DNA of 64,000 nt. Origin: Streptomyces sp. Tu 3180 (GTDB lineage: Bacteria > Actinomycetota > Actinomycetes > Streptomycetales > Streptomycetaceae). This document shows, in pieces, positions 49,270 through 57,578 of this stretch. The position numbers and the translations under genes were made by a program. Position 1 is the first letter of the stretch; each line of letters opens with the position of its first letter. The stretch covers positions 2,006,501 through 2,070,500 of the forward strand of contig NZ_WOXS01000002.1 of the NCBI RefSeq assembly GCF_009852415.1. The letters are read 5' to 3'. The notes under the pieces were generated by a model that was not told where the DNA came from, did not search any database, and saw only the letters and a list, made by a program, of their open reading frames with translations.

Positions 49270-49311
49270 GGCCGCGTCGTAGGGACCTCCAGGGGTCCCC
49301 GCGACGCGGCC
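49270..49311 (-). terminator. Terminator of the symporter operon
   Basis: GGCCGCGTCG (49270-49279) with CGACGCGGCC (49302-49311), extended inside by AGGGACC/GGGGTCC. It stands 15 bases after the symporter stop. Confidence 0.75.
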
Positions 49312-49325
49312 GTCCGGGGTGCGGC

Positions 49326-50954
49326 TCAGTGGGCGCCGGTACCGGTCAGCGACCGGACCTCCAGCTCCGCGTACTTCCTGGCGTCGGGCTCCTCCTTGGA
49401 CAGGACGGTGCCGAGCCAGCCCATCAGGAAGCCGAACGGGATGGAGATGAGACCCGGGTTCTTCAGCGGGAACCAGGCGAAGTCGACGTCCGGGAACATC
49501 GCCTTGGGGTCGCCGGAGACCACGGGCGAGAACAGCACCAGGCCGACGGCGACGACGAGACCGCCGTAGATCGACCACAGCGCGCCCTGGGTGGTGAACC
49601 GCTTCCAGAACAGGCTGTAGAGGATGGTCGGCAGGTTGGCGGACGCGGCGACCGCGAAGGCCAGCGCGACCAGGCCGGCCACGTTGAGGTCGCGGGCGAG
49701 GGCGCCCAGCGCGATGGAGACGATGCCGATGAAGACGGTCGCCCAGCGGGCCGCCCTCATCTCCTCCTTCTCGGTGGCCTTCCCCTTGCGGATGACGTTG
49801 GCGTAGATGTCGTGCGCGAAGGAGGACGACGAGGCGAGGGTGAGTCCGGCGACCACGGCGAGGATCGTCGCGAAGGCGACCGCCGAGATGGTGGCCAGCA
49901 GGATCGCGCCCCAGGCGGAGTCGACGCCGCCCAGGTGCAGGGCGAGCAGCGGGGCGGCCGTGTTGCCGGACGGGTTCGAGGCGATGATCTCGTCCTGGGA
50001 GATCAGCGCGGCGGCGCCGAAGCCGAGCGCGATGGTCATCAGGTAGAAGCCGCCGATGATGCCGATGGCCCAGTTCACGGACTTACGGGCGGCCTTGGCG
50101 TTGGGCACCGTGTAGAAGCGGATGAGGATGTGCGGCAGGCCGGCGGTGCCGAGCACCAGGGCGATGCCCAGGGAGATGAAGTCCAGCTTGGAGGTGCCGG
50201 TCGCGCCGTACTGGAGGCCGGGCTCCAGGAAGGCCGCGCCCTTGCCGCTGTTCTCGGCGGCCTTGCCCAGCAGGTCGGAGATGTTGAAGTTGAACTTCAG
50301 CAGCACCAGGAAGGTGATCAGGAGGGTGCCGCCGATGAGCAGCACGGCCTTGACCATCTGGACCCAGGTGGTGCCCTTCATGCCGCCGATGGAGACGTAC
50401 ACGATCATCAGGAGGCCGACCAGGGCGACGATGAGGATCTTGCCGGCGTCGGAGGTGATGCCGAGCAGCAGCGAGACGAGGACGCCCGCGCCCGCCATCT
50501 GGGCCAGCAGGTAGAAGATCGACACGACGATGGTGGAGGTGCCGGCCGCGGTGCGCACGGGGCGCTGGCGCATGCGGTAGGCGAGGACGTCGCCCATGGT
50601 GTAGCGGCCGGAGTTCCGCAGCGGCTCGGCGACCAGGAGGAGCGCCACGAGCCAGGCGACCAGGAAGCCGATGGAGTAGAGGAAGCCGTCGTAGCCGAAG
50701 AGGGCGATGGCGCCCGCGATGCCGAGGAAGGACGCGGCCGACATGTAGTCGCCGGAGACCGCGAGCCCGTTCTGGAAGGCGCTGAACTGGCGCCCGCCCG
50801 CGTAGAAGTCGGCGGCGTCCTTGGTCTGGCGGCCGGCCCAGACGGTGATGCCGAGGGTCGCGAGGACGAACAGGGCGAACAGCGTGATGATGAGCGGCCG
50901 GTGTTCGCTGGCCTCGTTCGCGGCGAGCTGGACATGGGTGATCGCGGGGCTCAT
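49326..50954 (-). CDS. Sodium:solute symporter (ActP/MctP-like, SSF family)
   Basis: 542 residues with about 13 membrane segments. SSF features: TKDAADFYAGGRQFSAFQNGLAVSGDYMSAASFLGIAG, GGMKGTTWVQMVKA and a C-terminal GFLMGWLGTVLSKEEPDA. The 'FYAGGR' word and DUF485 partner place it with acetate/monocarboxylate carriers (ActP with YjcH). It takes up small organic acids with sodium. ATG at 50954 overlaps the DUF485 stop (ATGA) and GGAGGG lies before it. Confidence 0.94.
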   Translation of the reverse strand: MSPAITHVQLAANEASEHRPLIITLFALFVLATLGITVWAGRQTKDAADFYAGGRQFSAFQNGLAVSGDYMSAASFLGIAGAIALFGYDGFLYSIGFLVAWLVALLLVAEPLRNSGRYTMGDVLAYRMRQRPVRTAAGTSTIVVSIFYLLAQMAGAGVLVSLLLGITSDAGKILIVALVGLLMIVYVSIGGMKGTTWVQMVKAVLLIGGTLLITFLVLLKFNFNISDLLGKAAENSGKGAAFLEPGLQYGATGTSKLDFISLGIALVLGTAGLPHILIRFYTVPNAKAARKSVNWAIGIIGGFYLMTIALGFGAAALISQDEIIASNPSGNTAAPLLALHLGGVDSAWGAILLATISAVAFATILAVVAGLTLASSSSFAHDIYANVIRKGKATEKEEMRAARWATVFIGIVSIALGALARDLNVAGLVALAFAVAASANLPTILYSLFWKRFTTQGALWSIYGGLVVAVGLVLFSPVVSGDPKAMFPDVDFAWFPLKNPGLISIPFGFLMGWLGTVLSKEEPDARKYAELEVRSLTGTGAH

Positions 50955-51307
50955 GCGCCGCCCTCCATACGGGTCTTGATGGCCTCGGCCTTGGGGTCGA
51001 GCTCGGCGGCGGCGTGCCGGGAGTACCACCAGGCGATGAGGAAGGTGGTGACGAACTGCAGGACGCCGAAGACGAAGGCGACGTTGATGTTGCCGAACAG
51101 CTTGGCGCCCATGAAGTCGCCCGCGTAGTTGGAGAGCAGGACGTACAGCAGGTACCAGGCGATGAAGGCGACGGTCAGCGGGAAGGCGAAGGAGCGGTAG
51201 GAGCGGCGCAGTTCACCGAACTCAGCGCTCTCCTGCACCTCGGTGAACTCCTCGGGCGTGGGGAGTTTGCGTTGTTCCGTCGAGGGGGGCGGTGCTTCGG
51301 CGGCCAC
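50951..51307 (-). CDS. DUF485 (YjcH-like) membrane protein
   Basis: 118 residues. FGELRRSYRSFAFPLTVAFIAWYLLYVLLSNYAGDFMG and VFGVLQFVTTFLIAWWYSRHA are the two-helix DUF485 signature. It always accompanies ActP-type symporters. GTG at 51307 follows GAGGAG by seven bases. First gene of the operon; a 16-bp palindrome lies upstream. Confidence 0.92.
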   Translation of the reverse strand: MAAEAPPPSTEQRKLPTPEEFTEVQESAEFGELRRSYRSFAFPLTVAFIAWYLLYVLLSNYAGDFMGAKLFGNINVAFVFGVLQFVTTFLIAWWYSRHAAAELDPKAEAIKTRMEGGA

Positions 51308-51654
51308 GGAGTCTCCTCGCGTAGTGGTGCGGTCGGACGGGGACGGAAGGCGAGTGTCCTCGCGCTTCCTGCACAAGGTCACGGCGCCACGCGAGGACCG
51401 GTTCAACCGTGTGCGCTTCTTTCCGCGGGACGCCGCGCGGGACGCCGCCGGGTGTGCCGCGGAGGGCGGCGCGCGGGACACCGCGCGGGACGTCTGTGGG
51501 ACATTCGGGTCCTCCTTTGTGAAGTCCTTCCGGGAAAACGTTGCTGGCCAGCAACATCGCGGGATAGCTTCACCCTGCACCACCCCGTCATGTACCTGCC
51601 CGAGCACCACCTGTGCCTCGGGCCGGTTTCGTTTCCGGATGATGTGGAGACCCC
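51308..51654. other. Divergent intergenic region symporter / subtilase
   Basis: 347 bases. It carries direct GCGCGGGACG repeats (51427-51500), the palindrome at 51540-51555 and the GGAGACCCC ribosome binding site of the first subtilase. Frames open through it on the minus strand (Arg/Pro-rich) look spurious. Confidence 0.5.
51540..51555. promoter_or_regulatory. 16-bp perfect palindrome GTTGCTGGCCAGCAAC
   Basis: Fully symmetric, less G+C-rich than its surroundings, and placed about 230 bases upstream of DUF485/symporter and 100 bases upstream of the subtilase. A typical operator for a dimeric repressor; no cognate regulator gene is adjacent. Confidence 0.6.
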
Positions 51655-53187
51655 ATGGCTCATCTGCGTTCCAGACGCCGGCTCGCCCTCGCCGTGCCCG
51701 TCGCGCTGTCCCTGACCGCGTCGCTCGGCTTCCTGCCGGCGGCGGCCTCGGCGGCCCCGCAGACGGCGCCGGCGGCCGAGCGGGCGGCGGACGCGTCCGC
51801 CCTGGCGTACGTCGTCAACACCGCGGTGGACCGCCGCACGATCGCGTCGGTGGAGAAGGCGGTCGCCGCGGCCGGCGGGACCGTCGTGGTCACGTACGAC
51901 AGGATCGGCGTGATCGTCGCCCACTCGGCGAACCCGGACTTCGGCAAGGAGATACGGAAGGCACGCGGCGTGCAGTCCGCCGGCGCCACCCGCACCGCGC
52001 CGCTGACCCCCGCCGGGACGACCGAGGAGGGCGCCGCCGACTACCTGACGGCGGCCGAGGCGGCGCGGACGAGGGCCGCCTCCGCCGCGACCCCCGGCAG
52101 CGAGCCGCTCGAGGCGGACCAGTGGGACCTGCGGGCGATCGGTGCCGACCGGGCCGCGCGGATCAACCCCGGCAGCGACAAGGTGACCGTCGCCGTGATC
52201 GACACCGGCGTCGACGACACCCACCCGGACCTCGCCCCGAACTTCTCCGCGTCCCAGTCCGCCAACTGCGCGGGCGGCGTCGCGGACACCAGCGAGGGCG
52301 CCTGGCGGCCGTACACCCCCGCCGACTACCACGGCACCCATGTGGCGGGTGAGATCGCCGCCGCCCGCAACGGCGTCGGGGTGGCCGGCGTCGCGCCCGG
52401 GGTGAAGGTCTCCGGCATCCAGGTGACCGACCCGCACAACGGCCTCTTCTACGCGGAGAGCGTCGTGTGCGCCTTCGTGTTCGCCGCCGACCACGGCGTG
52501 GAGATCACGAACAACAGCTACTACGTGGACCCGTGGCTGTACAACTGCATGGACGACCCGGACCAGAGGGCCATCGTCGACGCGGTCAACCGGGCCCAGC
52601 TGTACGCCCGGAAGAAGGGCACGCTGAACGTCGCGGCGGCCGGCAACTCCAGCCACGACCTGGCCTCCGACGCGATCGTCGACGACTCCAGCCCCAACGA
52701 CACCACGCCGGTGACGCGGACCATCGACCCGAGCGAGTGCCTCGACGTGCCGACCCAGCTCCCGGGCGTCGTCACGGTCAGCGCGACGGGCGTCCACAAC
52801 CTCAAGTCGTACTACTCCACGTACGGCAACGGCGTCGTCGACGTCGCGGCGCCGGGCGGCGACCGCCGCTACCAGCTGCCGGACACGCCGTCGAAGGACG
52901 GGCGCATCCTGTCCACCATGCCGAACGGCGAGTACGCCTTCCTGCAGGGCACCTCGATGGCCTCGCCGCACGCCGCCGGTGTGGCCGCGCTGCTGAAGTC
53001 CAAGCACCCGTGGGCGACCCCGGCCCAGCTGCAGGCGCTGCTGAAGGCGCAGGCGGACAACCCCGGCTGCCCGGAGTCCTACGACCAGGACGGTGACGGC
53101 GCGCAGGACGCGACGTGCGAGGGCGGCAGCCGGGTCAACGGCTTCTACGGCTTCGGCGTCGTCAACGCGCTGCGCGCCGTCAAGTGA
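51655..53187 (+). CDS. Secreted subtilisin-like serine protease (S8), first copy
   Basis: 510 residues. Signal peptide (MAHLRSRRRLALAVPVALSL, cleavage after ASA near residue 33), an I9-type propeptide (YVVNTAVDRRTIASVEKAVAAAGGTVV...RGVQSAGATRTAPL), and a peptidase domain with Asp183 (VIDTGVD), His226 (HGTHVAG), oxyanion Asn331 (AAGN) and Ser434 (GTSMASPH). Cys at 205, 272, 298, 362 suggests disulfides. ATG at 51655 has GGAG eight bases before it; the block TGGAGACCCCATG is identical at the second copy. Confidence 0.95.
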   Translation: MAHLRSRRRLALAVPVALSLTASLGFLPAAASAAPQTAPAAERAADASALAYVVNTAVDRRTIASVEKAVAAAGGTVVVTYDRIGVIVAHSANPDFGKEIRKARGVQSAGATRTAPLTPAGTTEEGAADYLTAAEAARTRAASAATPGSEPLEADQWDLRAIGADRAARINPGSDKVTVAVIDTGVDDTHPDLAPNFSASQSANCAGGVADTSEGAWRPYTPADYHGTHVAGEIAAARNGVGVAGVAPGVKVSGIQVTDPHNGLFYAESVVCAFVFAADHGVEITNNSYYVDPWLYNCMDDPDQRAIVDAVNRAQLYARKKGTLNVAAAGNSSHDLASDAIVDDSSPNDTTPVTRTIDPSECLDVPTQLPGVVTVSATGVHNLKSYYSTYGNGVVDVAAPGGDRRYQLPDTPSKDGRILSTMPNGEYAFLQGTSMASPHAAGVAALLKSKHPWATPAQLQALLKAQADNPGCPESYDQDGDGAQDATCEGGSRVNGFYGFGVVNALRAVK

Positions 53188-53247
53188 GCCCCGGAGCATC
53201 GCACTTCGGACCCGTCCGCCCGCATTCGTGAACGAACTGGAGACCCC

Positions 53248-54771
53248 ATGACTGTGTCCCACCCGCGCCACCGCCGTGCGGTCGCGATCCCGGCCGGGAT
53301 GGCCGTGGCCACGGCGCTCGCGTTCCTGCCGAACACCGCGGCCGCGGCCGCGCCGGCCGCCGGCGCGCCGGCCGTGTCCGCCGACGCGACCCCGCTCAGC
53401 TACGTCGTCAACGTCCGTGGCGGTCACGGCGCGTCGGCGCACGTGAAGAAGGCGATCGGCGAGGCCGGCGGCACCGTCGTGACGTCGTACGACAAGATCG
53501 GCGTCATCGTCGTCCACTCCTCGAACCCCGACTTCGCGAAGACCGTCCGGAAGGTGCGCGGGGTGCAGTCGGCCGGCGCCACCCGCACCGCGCCGCTGCC
53601 GTCGGCGTCCACCGCCGACATGGGCACCCCGAAGGTGCTCAGCGCGGCGGAGGTCGCCGGGGCCGAGGCCGCCGAGGGACAGGACCCGCTCCAGGGGCTG
53701 CAGTGGGACCTGCCCGCCATCAAGGCGGACCGGGCGCACGAGAAGTCGCTGGGCAGCGCGGAGGTCACCGTCGCCGTCATCGACACCGGCGTGGACGACA
53801 CCCACCCCGACATCGCGCCCAACTTCGACCGGGCCGCGTCGGTCAACTGCGTGTCGGGCAAGCCGGACACGAGCGAGGGCGCCTGGCGGCCCGGACCGTC
53901 GGAGAGCGCGCACGGCACGCACGTCGCCGGCGAGATCGCCGCCGCCAAGAACGGCGTCGGCATGACCGGCGTCGCGCCCGGCGTGAAGGTCTCGGGCATC
54001 AAGGTGTCCAACCCGGACGGCTTCTTCTACACCGAGGCCGTGGTGTGCGGCTTCATGTGGGCGGCCGAGCACGGGGTCGACGTCACCAACAACAGCTATT
54101 ACACCGACCCCTGGTACTTCAACTGCACCGACGACCCGGACCAGAAGGCGCTCGTCGAGGCCGTCACCCGGGCCTCGCGGTACGCGGAGCGCAAGGGCGC
54201 GGTCAACGTGGCCGCGGCCGGCAACGAGAACTACGACCTCGCGGCCGACGAGATCACCGACCCGGTCTCCCCGAACGACTCCACCCCGTCGGAGCGGGTG
54301 ATCGACCCGTCCGAGTGCTTCGACATACCGACCCAGCTGCCGGGTGTCGTGACGGTCGCGGCGACCGGCGCCAAGGGGCTGAAGTCGTCCTTCTCCAACT
54401 ACGGCCGGGGTGTCGTCGACATCGCCGCGCCCGGCGGTGACTCGACGGCGTACCAGAAGCCGGAGGCCCCCGCCACCAGTGGTCTGATCCTGGGCACGCT
54501 GCCCGGCGGCAAGTGGGGCTACATGGCGGGCACGTCGATGGCGTCCCCGCACGTCGCGGGCGTCGCCGCGCTGATCAGGTCGACGCACCCGCACGCCTCG
54601 CCGGCGCTGGTGAAGGCCCTGCTGTACGCGCAGGCCGACGCCACCGCGTGCACGGACCCGTACGACATCGACGGCGACGGCAAGGTCGACGCGGTGTGCG
54701 AGGGCCCGAAGAACCGCAACGGTTTCTACGGCTGGGGCATGACCGACGCGCTGGACGCGGTGACGCGGTAG
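53248..54771 (+). CDS. Secreted subtilisin-like serine protease (S8), second copy
   Basis: 507 residues, paralogue of the preceding gene throughout. Signal peptide to about residue 35, propeptide (YVVNVRGGHGASAHVKKAIGEAGGTVV), catalytic Asp179, His222, Ser430 and Asn326. The C-terminal DIDGDGKVD word is a possible Ca2+ loop; the first copy has DQDGDGAQD at the same place. 60 bases after the first copy, same direction, likely cotranscribed; terminator follows. Confidence 0.95.
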   Translation: MTVSHPRHRRAVAIPAGMAVATALAFLPNTAAAAAPAAGAPAVSADATPLSYVVNVRGGHGASAHVKKAIGEAGGTVVTSYDKIGVIVVHSSNPDFAKTVRKVRGVQSAGATRTAPLPSASTADMGTPKVLSAAEVAGAEAAEGQDPLQGLQWDLPAIKADRAHEKSLGSAEVTVAVIDTGVDDTHPDIAPNFDRAASVNCVSGKPDTSEGAWRPGPSESAHGTHVAGEIAAAKNGVGMTGVAPGVKVSGIKVSNPDGFFYTEAVVCGFMWAAEHGVDVTNNSYYTDPWYFNCTDDPDQKALVEAVTRASRYAERKGAVNVAAAGNENYDLAADEITDPVSPNDSTPSERVIDPSECFDIPTQLPGVVTVAATGAKGLKSSFSNYGRGVVDIAAPGGDSTAYQKPEAPATSGLILGTLPGGKWGYMAGTSMASPHVAGVAALIRSTHPHASPALVKALLYAQADATACTDPYDIDGDGKVDAVCEGPKNRNGFYGWGMTDALDAVTR

Positions 54772-54793
54772 CCGGCGGGCAGGACCCTGAGAA

Positions 54794-54826
54794 CGGAAAG
54801 GCCGGGCGTCCCGCCCGGCCTTTCCG
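54794..54826 (+). terminator. Terminator after subtilase pair
   Basis: 15-bp perfect stem CGGAAAGGCCGGGCG (54794-54808) with 54812-54826 and a three-base loop. Confidence 0.85.
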
Positions 54827-54859
54827 CCGTCCGGGGCCCGGAGTCGGCCGCCCTCGCAT

Positions 54860-54889
54860 ATTGATTCAATCAATACTGCATAGTGCAGT
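54860..54889 (+). promoter_or_regulatory. Two abutting palindromes directly before the CoA-transferase start
   Basis: ATTGATT-C-AATCAAT (54860-54874) is followed with no gap by ACTGCA-TAG-TGCAGT (54875-54889), one base before the ATG at 54891. The block is A+T-rich within a very G+C-rich region. There is no room for a Shine-Dalgarno sequence; CATAGT (54879-54884) is a possible -10 for a leaderless mRNA. Confidence 0.65.
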
Positions 54890-54890
54890 C

Positions 54891-56276
54891 ATGACTGATA
54901 TCGCTTCCGCCTGGTCCGCGCTGGGCGGCGATCCCGCCCTCCTGGTGCGCGTGTCGGCCGTCGAACGGCCCGGTGCGCTCCGGGCGCGCCTGCCGGTGCG
55001 GGAGGCGGCGCGCGCCTGTGTGGGCGCGTGCGCGCTGGCCGCCGCGGAGCTGGGGGCGCGGCGGGCCGGACTCGCCGCCGTACCGGCGGTGCGGGTGGAC
55101 GACGGCGCCGTGGCGACGGCGTTCGCCGGCGAGCGGCACCTGCGGGTGGGCGGACGGGCGCCGGTCGCCTTCGCGCCGCTGTCGCGGCTGTGGCGCACGG
55201 CCGACGGGTGGGTGCGCACCCACGCCAACTACCCGCACCACCGGGCCCGGCTGCTCACCGCGCTGGGCGTGCCGGACCGTCCGGAGGCGGTGGCGGCGGC
55301 GCTCGCCGAGCGGTCGGCGCGGGAGACCGAGGAGGCCGTGCACGCGGCCGGGGGCCTCGCCGTCGCCCTGCGCACGCCCGAGGAGTGGGCGGCGCACGCA
55401 CAGGGCGCGGCGGTGGGCGGACACCCCCTGGTGGAGCGGGACCGGCTGGATTCCGCCCGCACGCGGGTGGGCCCGCGCGCGGGCCGGGACCCGCTGCTGC
55501 CCGCCGCCGGGCTGCGGGTGCTGGACCTCACCCGGGTCCTCGCGGGGCCGGTCGCCACCCGCACGCTCGCGCTGCTCGGCGCGGACGTGCTGCGGGTGGA
55601 CGCCCCGTGGCTGCCCGAACTCCCCGACCAGCACGCCGACACGGGCTTCGGGAAGCGGTCGGCGCGGCTGGACCTGCGGACCGGCCGGGACACCCTCGAG
55701 GAACTGCTCGCGGCGGCGGACGTGGTGGTCACCGGGTACCGGCCGGGCGCGCTGGACCGCTTCGGGCTGACCGCCGAGGCCCTGGCCGAGCGCCGGCCCG
55801 GCGTGGTGGTGGCCCGGCTGTCGGCCTGGGGCGCCGACGGGCCGTGGGGCGGCCGTCGCGGCTTCGACAGCCTGGTCCAGGTGGCCACGGGGATCGCGGC
55901 GTTCGAGGGTTCGGCCCGGCGGCCGGGCGCGCTGCCGGTCCAGGCGCTCGACCACGGCACCGGTTATCTGCTGGCGGCCGGGGTGCTGCGGGCGCTCACC
56001 GAGCAGATGGACGAGGGCGGCAGCAGGATCGTCCGGGTGGCGCTGGCGAGGACCGCGGGGTGGCTGCTCGAAGGAGCCGTGCCCGCGTCCGCGGGGGCTG
56101 ACGGTGTCTCGGGCGGGCCGGTGTCCGAGGTGCCCGCCGACGCCTGGCTCGCGGAGCGGGACAGCCCTCTGGGGACGCTGCGGTACGCGTTGTCCCCGGT
56201 GTCGTTCGCCGGCGGTCCGGACGACTGGGCACGGCCGCCCGGGCCGTGGGGGGCCGACCCGGCGCGCTGGGAGTGA
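54891..56276 (+). CDS. CoA transferase (CaiB/BaiF, family III) with duplicated architecture
   Basis: 461 residues. The C-terminal half has family III features (AAGLRVLDLTRVLAGPVATRTLALLGADVLRVD; GFGKRSARLDLRT; VVTGYRPGALDRFGL; WGADGPWGGRRGFDSLVQVATGIA). The N-terminal 190 residues (RVSAVERPGALRARLPVREAA...) look like a second, degenerate domain. It would move CoA between carboxylic acids; substrate unknown. It seems to be a single gene under the two palindromes. Confidence 0.82.
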   Translation: MTDIASAWSALGGDPALLVRVSAVERPGALRARLPVREAARACVGACALAAAELGARRAGLAAVPAVRVDDGAVATAFAGERHLRVGGRAPVAFAPLSRLWRTADGWVRTHANYPHHRARLLTALGVPDRPEAVAAALAERSARETEEAVHAAGGLAVALRTPEEWAAHAQGAAVGGHPLVERDRLDSARTRVGPRAGRDPLLPAAGLRVLDLTRVLAGPVATRTLALLGADVLRVDAPWLPELPDQHADTGFGKRSARLDLRTGRDTLEELLAAADVVVTGYRPGALDRFGLTAEALAERRPGVVVARLSAWGADGPWGGRRGFDSLVQVATGIAAFEGSARRPGALPVQALDHGTGYLLAAGVLRALTEQMDEGGSRIVRVALARTAGWLLEGAVPASAGADGVSGGPVSEVPADAWLAERDSPLGTLRYALSPVSFAGGPDDWARPPGPWGADPARWE

Positions 56277-56459
56277 CGGCCGGGCCGGGGTGACGGGCCG
56301 GGGCGGCACGGCCGGACCGGCCGGCGGACGGTTCCACCGCGCCGGGCCGGGGACCGGGACCGGCCGGGCGGCTCGAAGTGTTCCCCCGGTGCGGAATGCC
56401 GCGCCGTCACTTCCGCCCCGGACTTGCCCGGTTCTGTGTGCGCTGGTGAAGATCCTGGG

Positions 56460-57467
56460 GTGACTGTGACGAATCCCAGGCCCGGGGCGACCGGTGCGCG
56501 CAGGGGCGCCGGGCGTCCCGGCGCCGGCCGGTCCGTCGCCGTGATCGCGCTGGTGGCACTGGCCGCGCTGATACCGCTCCTCGGCCCGGCCCCCGCGCTG
56601 CACGGCACCGGGGAGGCCGACGCGCCCGGCACCGGCGGCATCGCCCTGCTGCGCACGGTGCTGTTCGCGGCGCTGGCCGTACCCGTCGGCGAGCTGTTCG
56701 TCGGCCGGCTGATCCGCTCCGTGCCCGGCGCTCCCGCGGCCGTGCCCCGCAGCCGGTCCGTCGCGGCGTGCGCCGTCGGCTTCGTGGCCGCCCTCGGACT
56801 CGCCTCCGTGGTGGCCACCGGCAACCTGGTCCCCGACGGCCTGGCCGACGTCGACGTCGGCGGCCTGTACGCGACCCGGGACGGCAAGCTCGCCCTCCTG
56901 GAGGTCAACGCGTTCCTGGCGGCGGGCCTGTGCGCCGCGTCCGGCCGTCCGGGCACCCAGGTCTGGCCGCTGGCCGCGGTGGTGGTCGCGGAGGCCCTGC
57001 GCGCGCATCCGACGACCGAGTACAGCCCGCTGGTCGGCTCCGGGCTGACGCTGGTGCACCTGATCTGCTCGTCGCTGTGGGCGGGCGGCCTGCTGTACGT
57101 GCTGCGCACCCTGCGGCTGTGGCGGGGCGCGGAGGCGGGCGGCGCGCTGCTGGGGCGCTACGCGCGCGCGGCGGCCGTGCTGCTCGTCGCCGTCACCGCG
57201 ACGGGGGTGTGCAGTTCGCTGCGCAGGATGCCGCCGGAGACGGTCCTGGAGCAGCTGACGGACACGGCGTACGGGCGTGTCCTGCTCGCCAAGGTGATCC
57301 TGGTGGCCGGTGTCGCCGTCCTCGCCCTGTGGGCCCGGATCCGGCTGGCCCGCGCGGCCGACCCGCTGACCGCCGCCACCCCCGCGCGGGCGGAGGTGTG
57401 GACGCTGGGCGTGGTGGTCGCCGCGTCGGGTCTGCTGACCGCTCTGCCGGTGCCGATCCGCTGGTGA
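56460..57467 (+). CDS. CopD-family membrane protein
   Basis: 335 residues with about eight to nine helices. The GSGLTLVHLICSSLWAGGLLYVL block (His and Trp-Ala-Gly-Gly) and LVAVTATGVCSSLRR are typical of CopD/YcnJ copper-resistance permeases. No CopC domain or copper lipoprotein gene is adjacent, so a copper role is only by family. Start: GTG at 56460 or 56466; no strong ribosome binding site is visible. 183 bases after the CoA transferase. Confidence 0.8.
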   Translation: MTVTNPRPGATGARRGAGRPGAGRSVAVIALVALAALIPLLGPAPALHGTGEADAPGTGGIALLRTVLFAALAVPVGELFVGRLIRSVPGAPAAVPRSRSVAACAVGFVAALGLASVVATGNLVPDGLADVDVGGLYATRDGKLALLEVNAFLAAGLCAASGRPGTQVWPLAAVVVAEALRAHPTTEYSPLVGSGLTLVHLICSSLWAGGLLYVLRTLRLWRGAEAGGALLGRYARAAAVLLVAVTATGVCSSLRRMPPETVLEQLTDTAYGRVLLAKVILVAGVAVLALWARIRLARAADPLTAATPARAEVWTLGVVVAASGLLTALPVPIRW

Positions 57468-57578
57468 GGGACGGCCGCTCCCGGGCGGCGCCGGGTGGGG
57501 ACCGGCCCCTGTCCGCCGGCCGCTCCGGCGGCACCTGACGGGCCGCGCTGTCAGTCGCGGCCCGTATCCTCGTGAACC

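Noticed and set aside
51403..54873. 1156-residue minus-strand frame opposite the subtilases
   Set aside because: Antisense to two clear S8 proteases; His/Arg/Gly-rich without domains.
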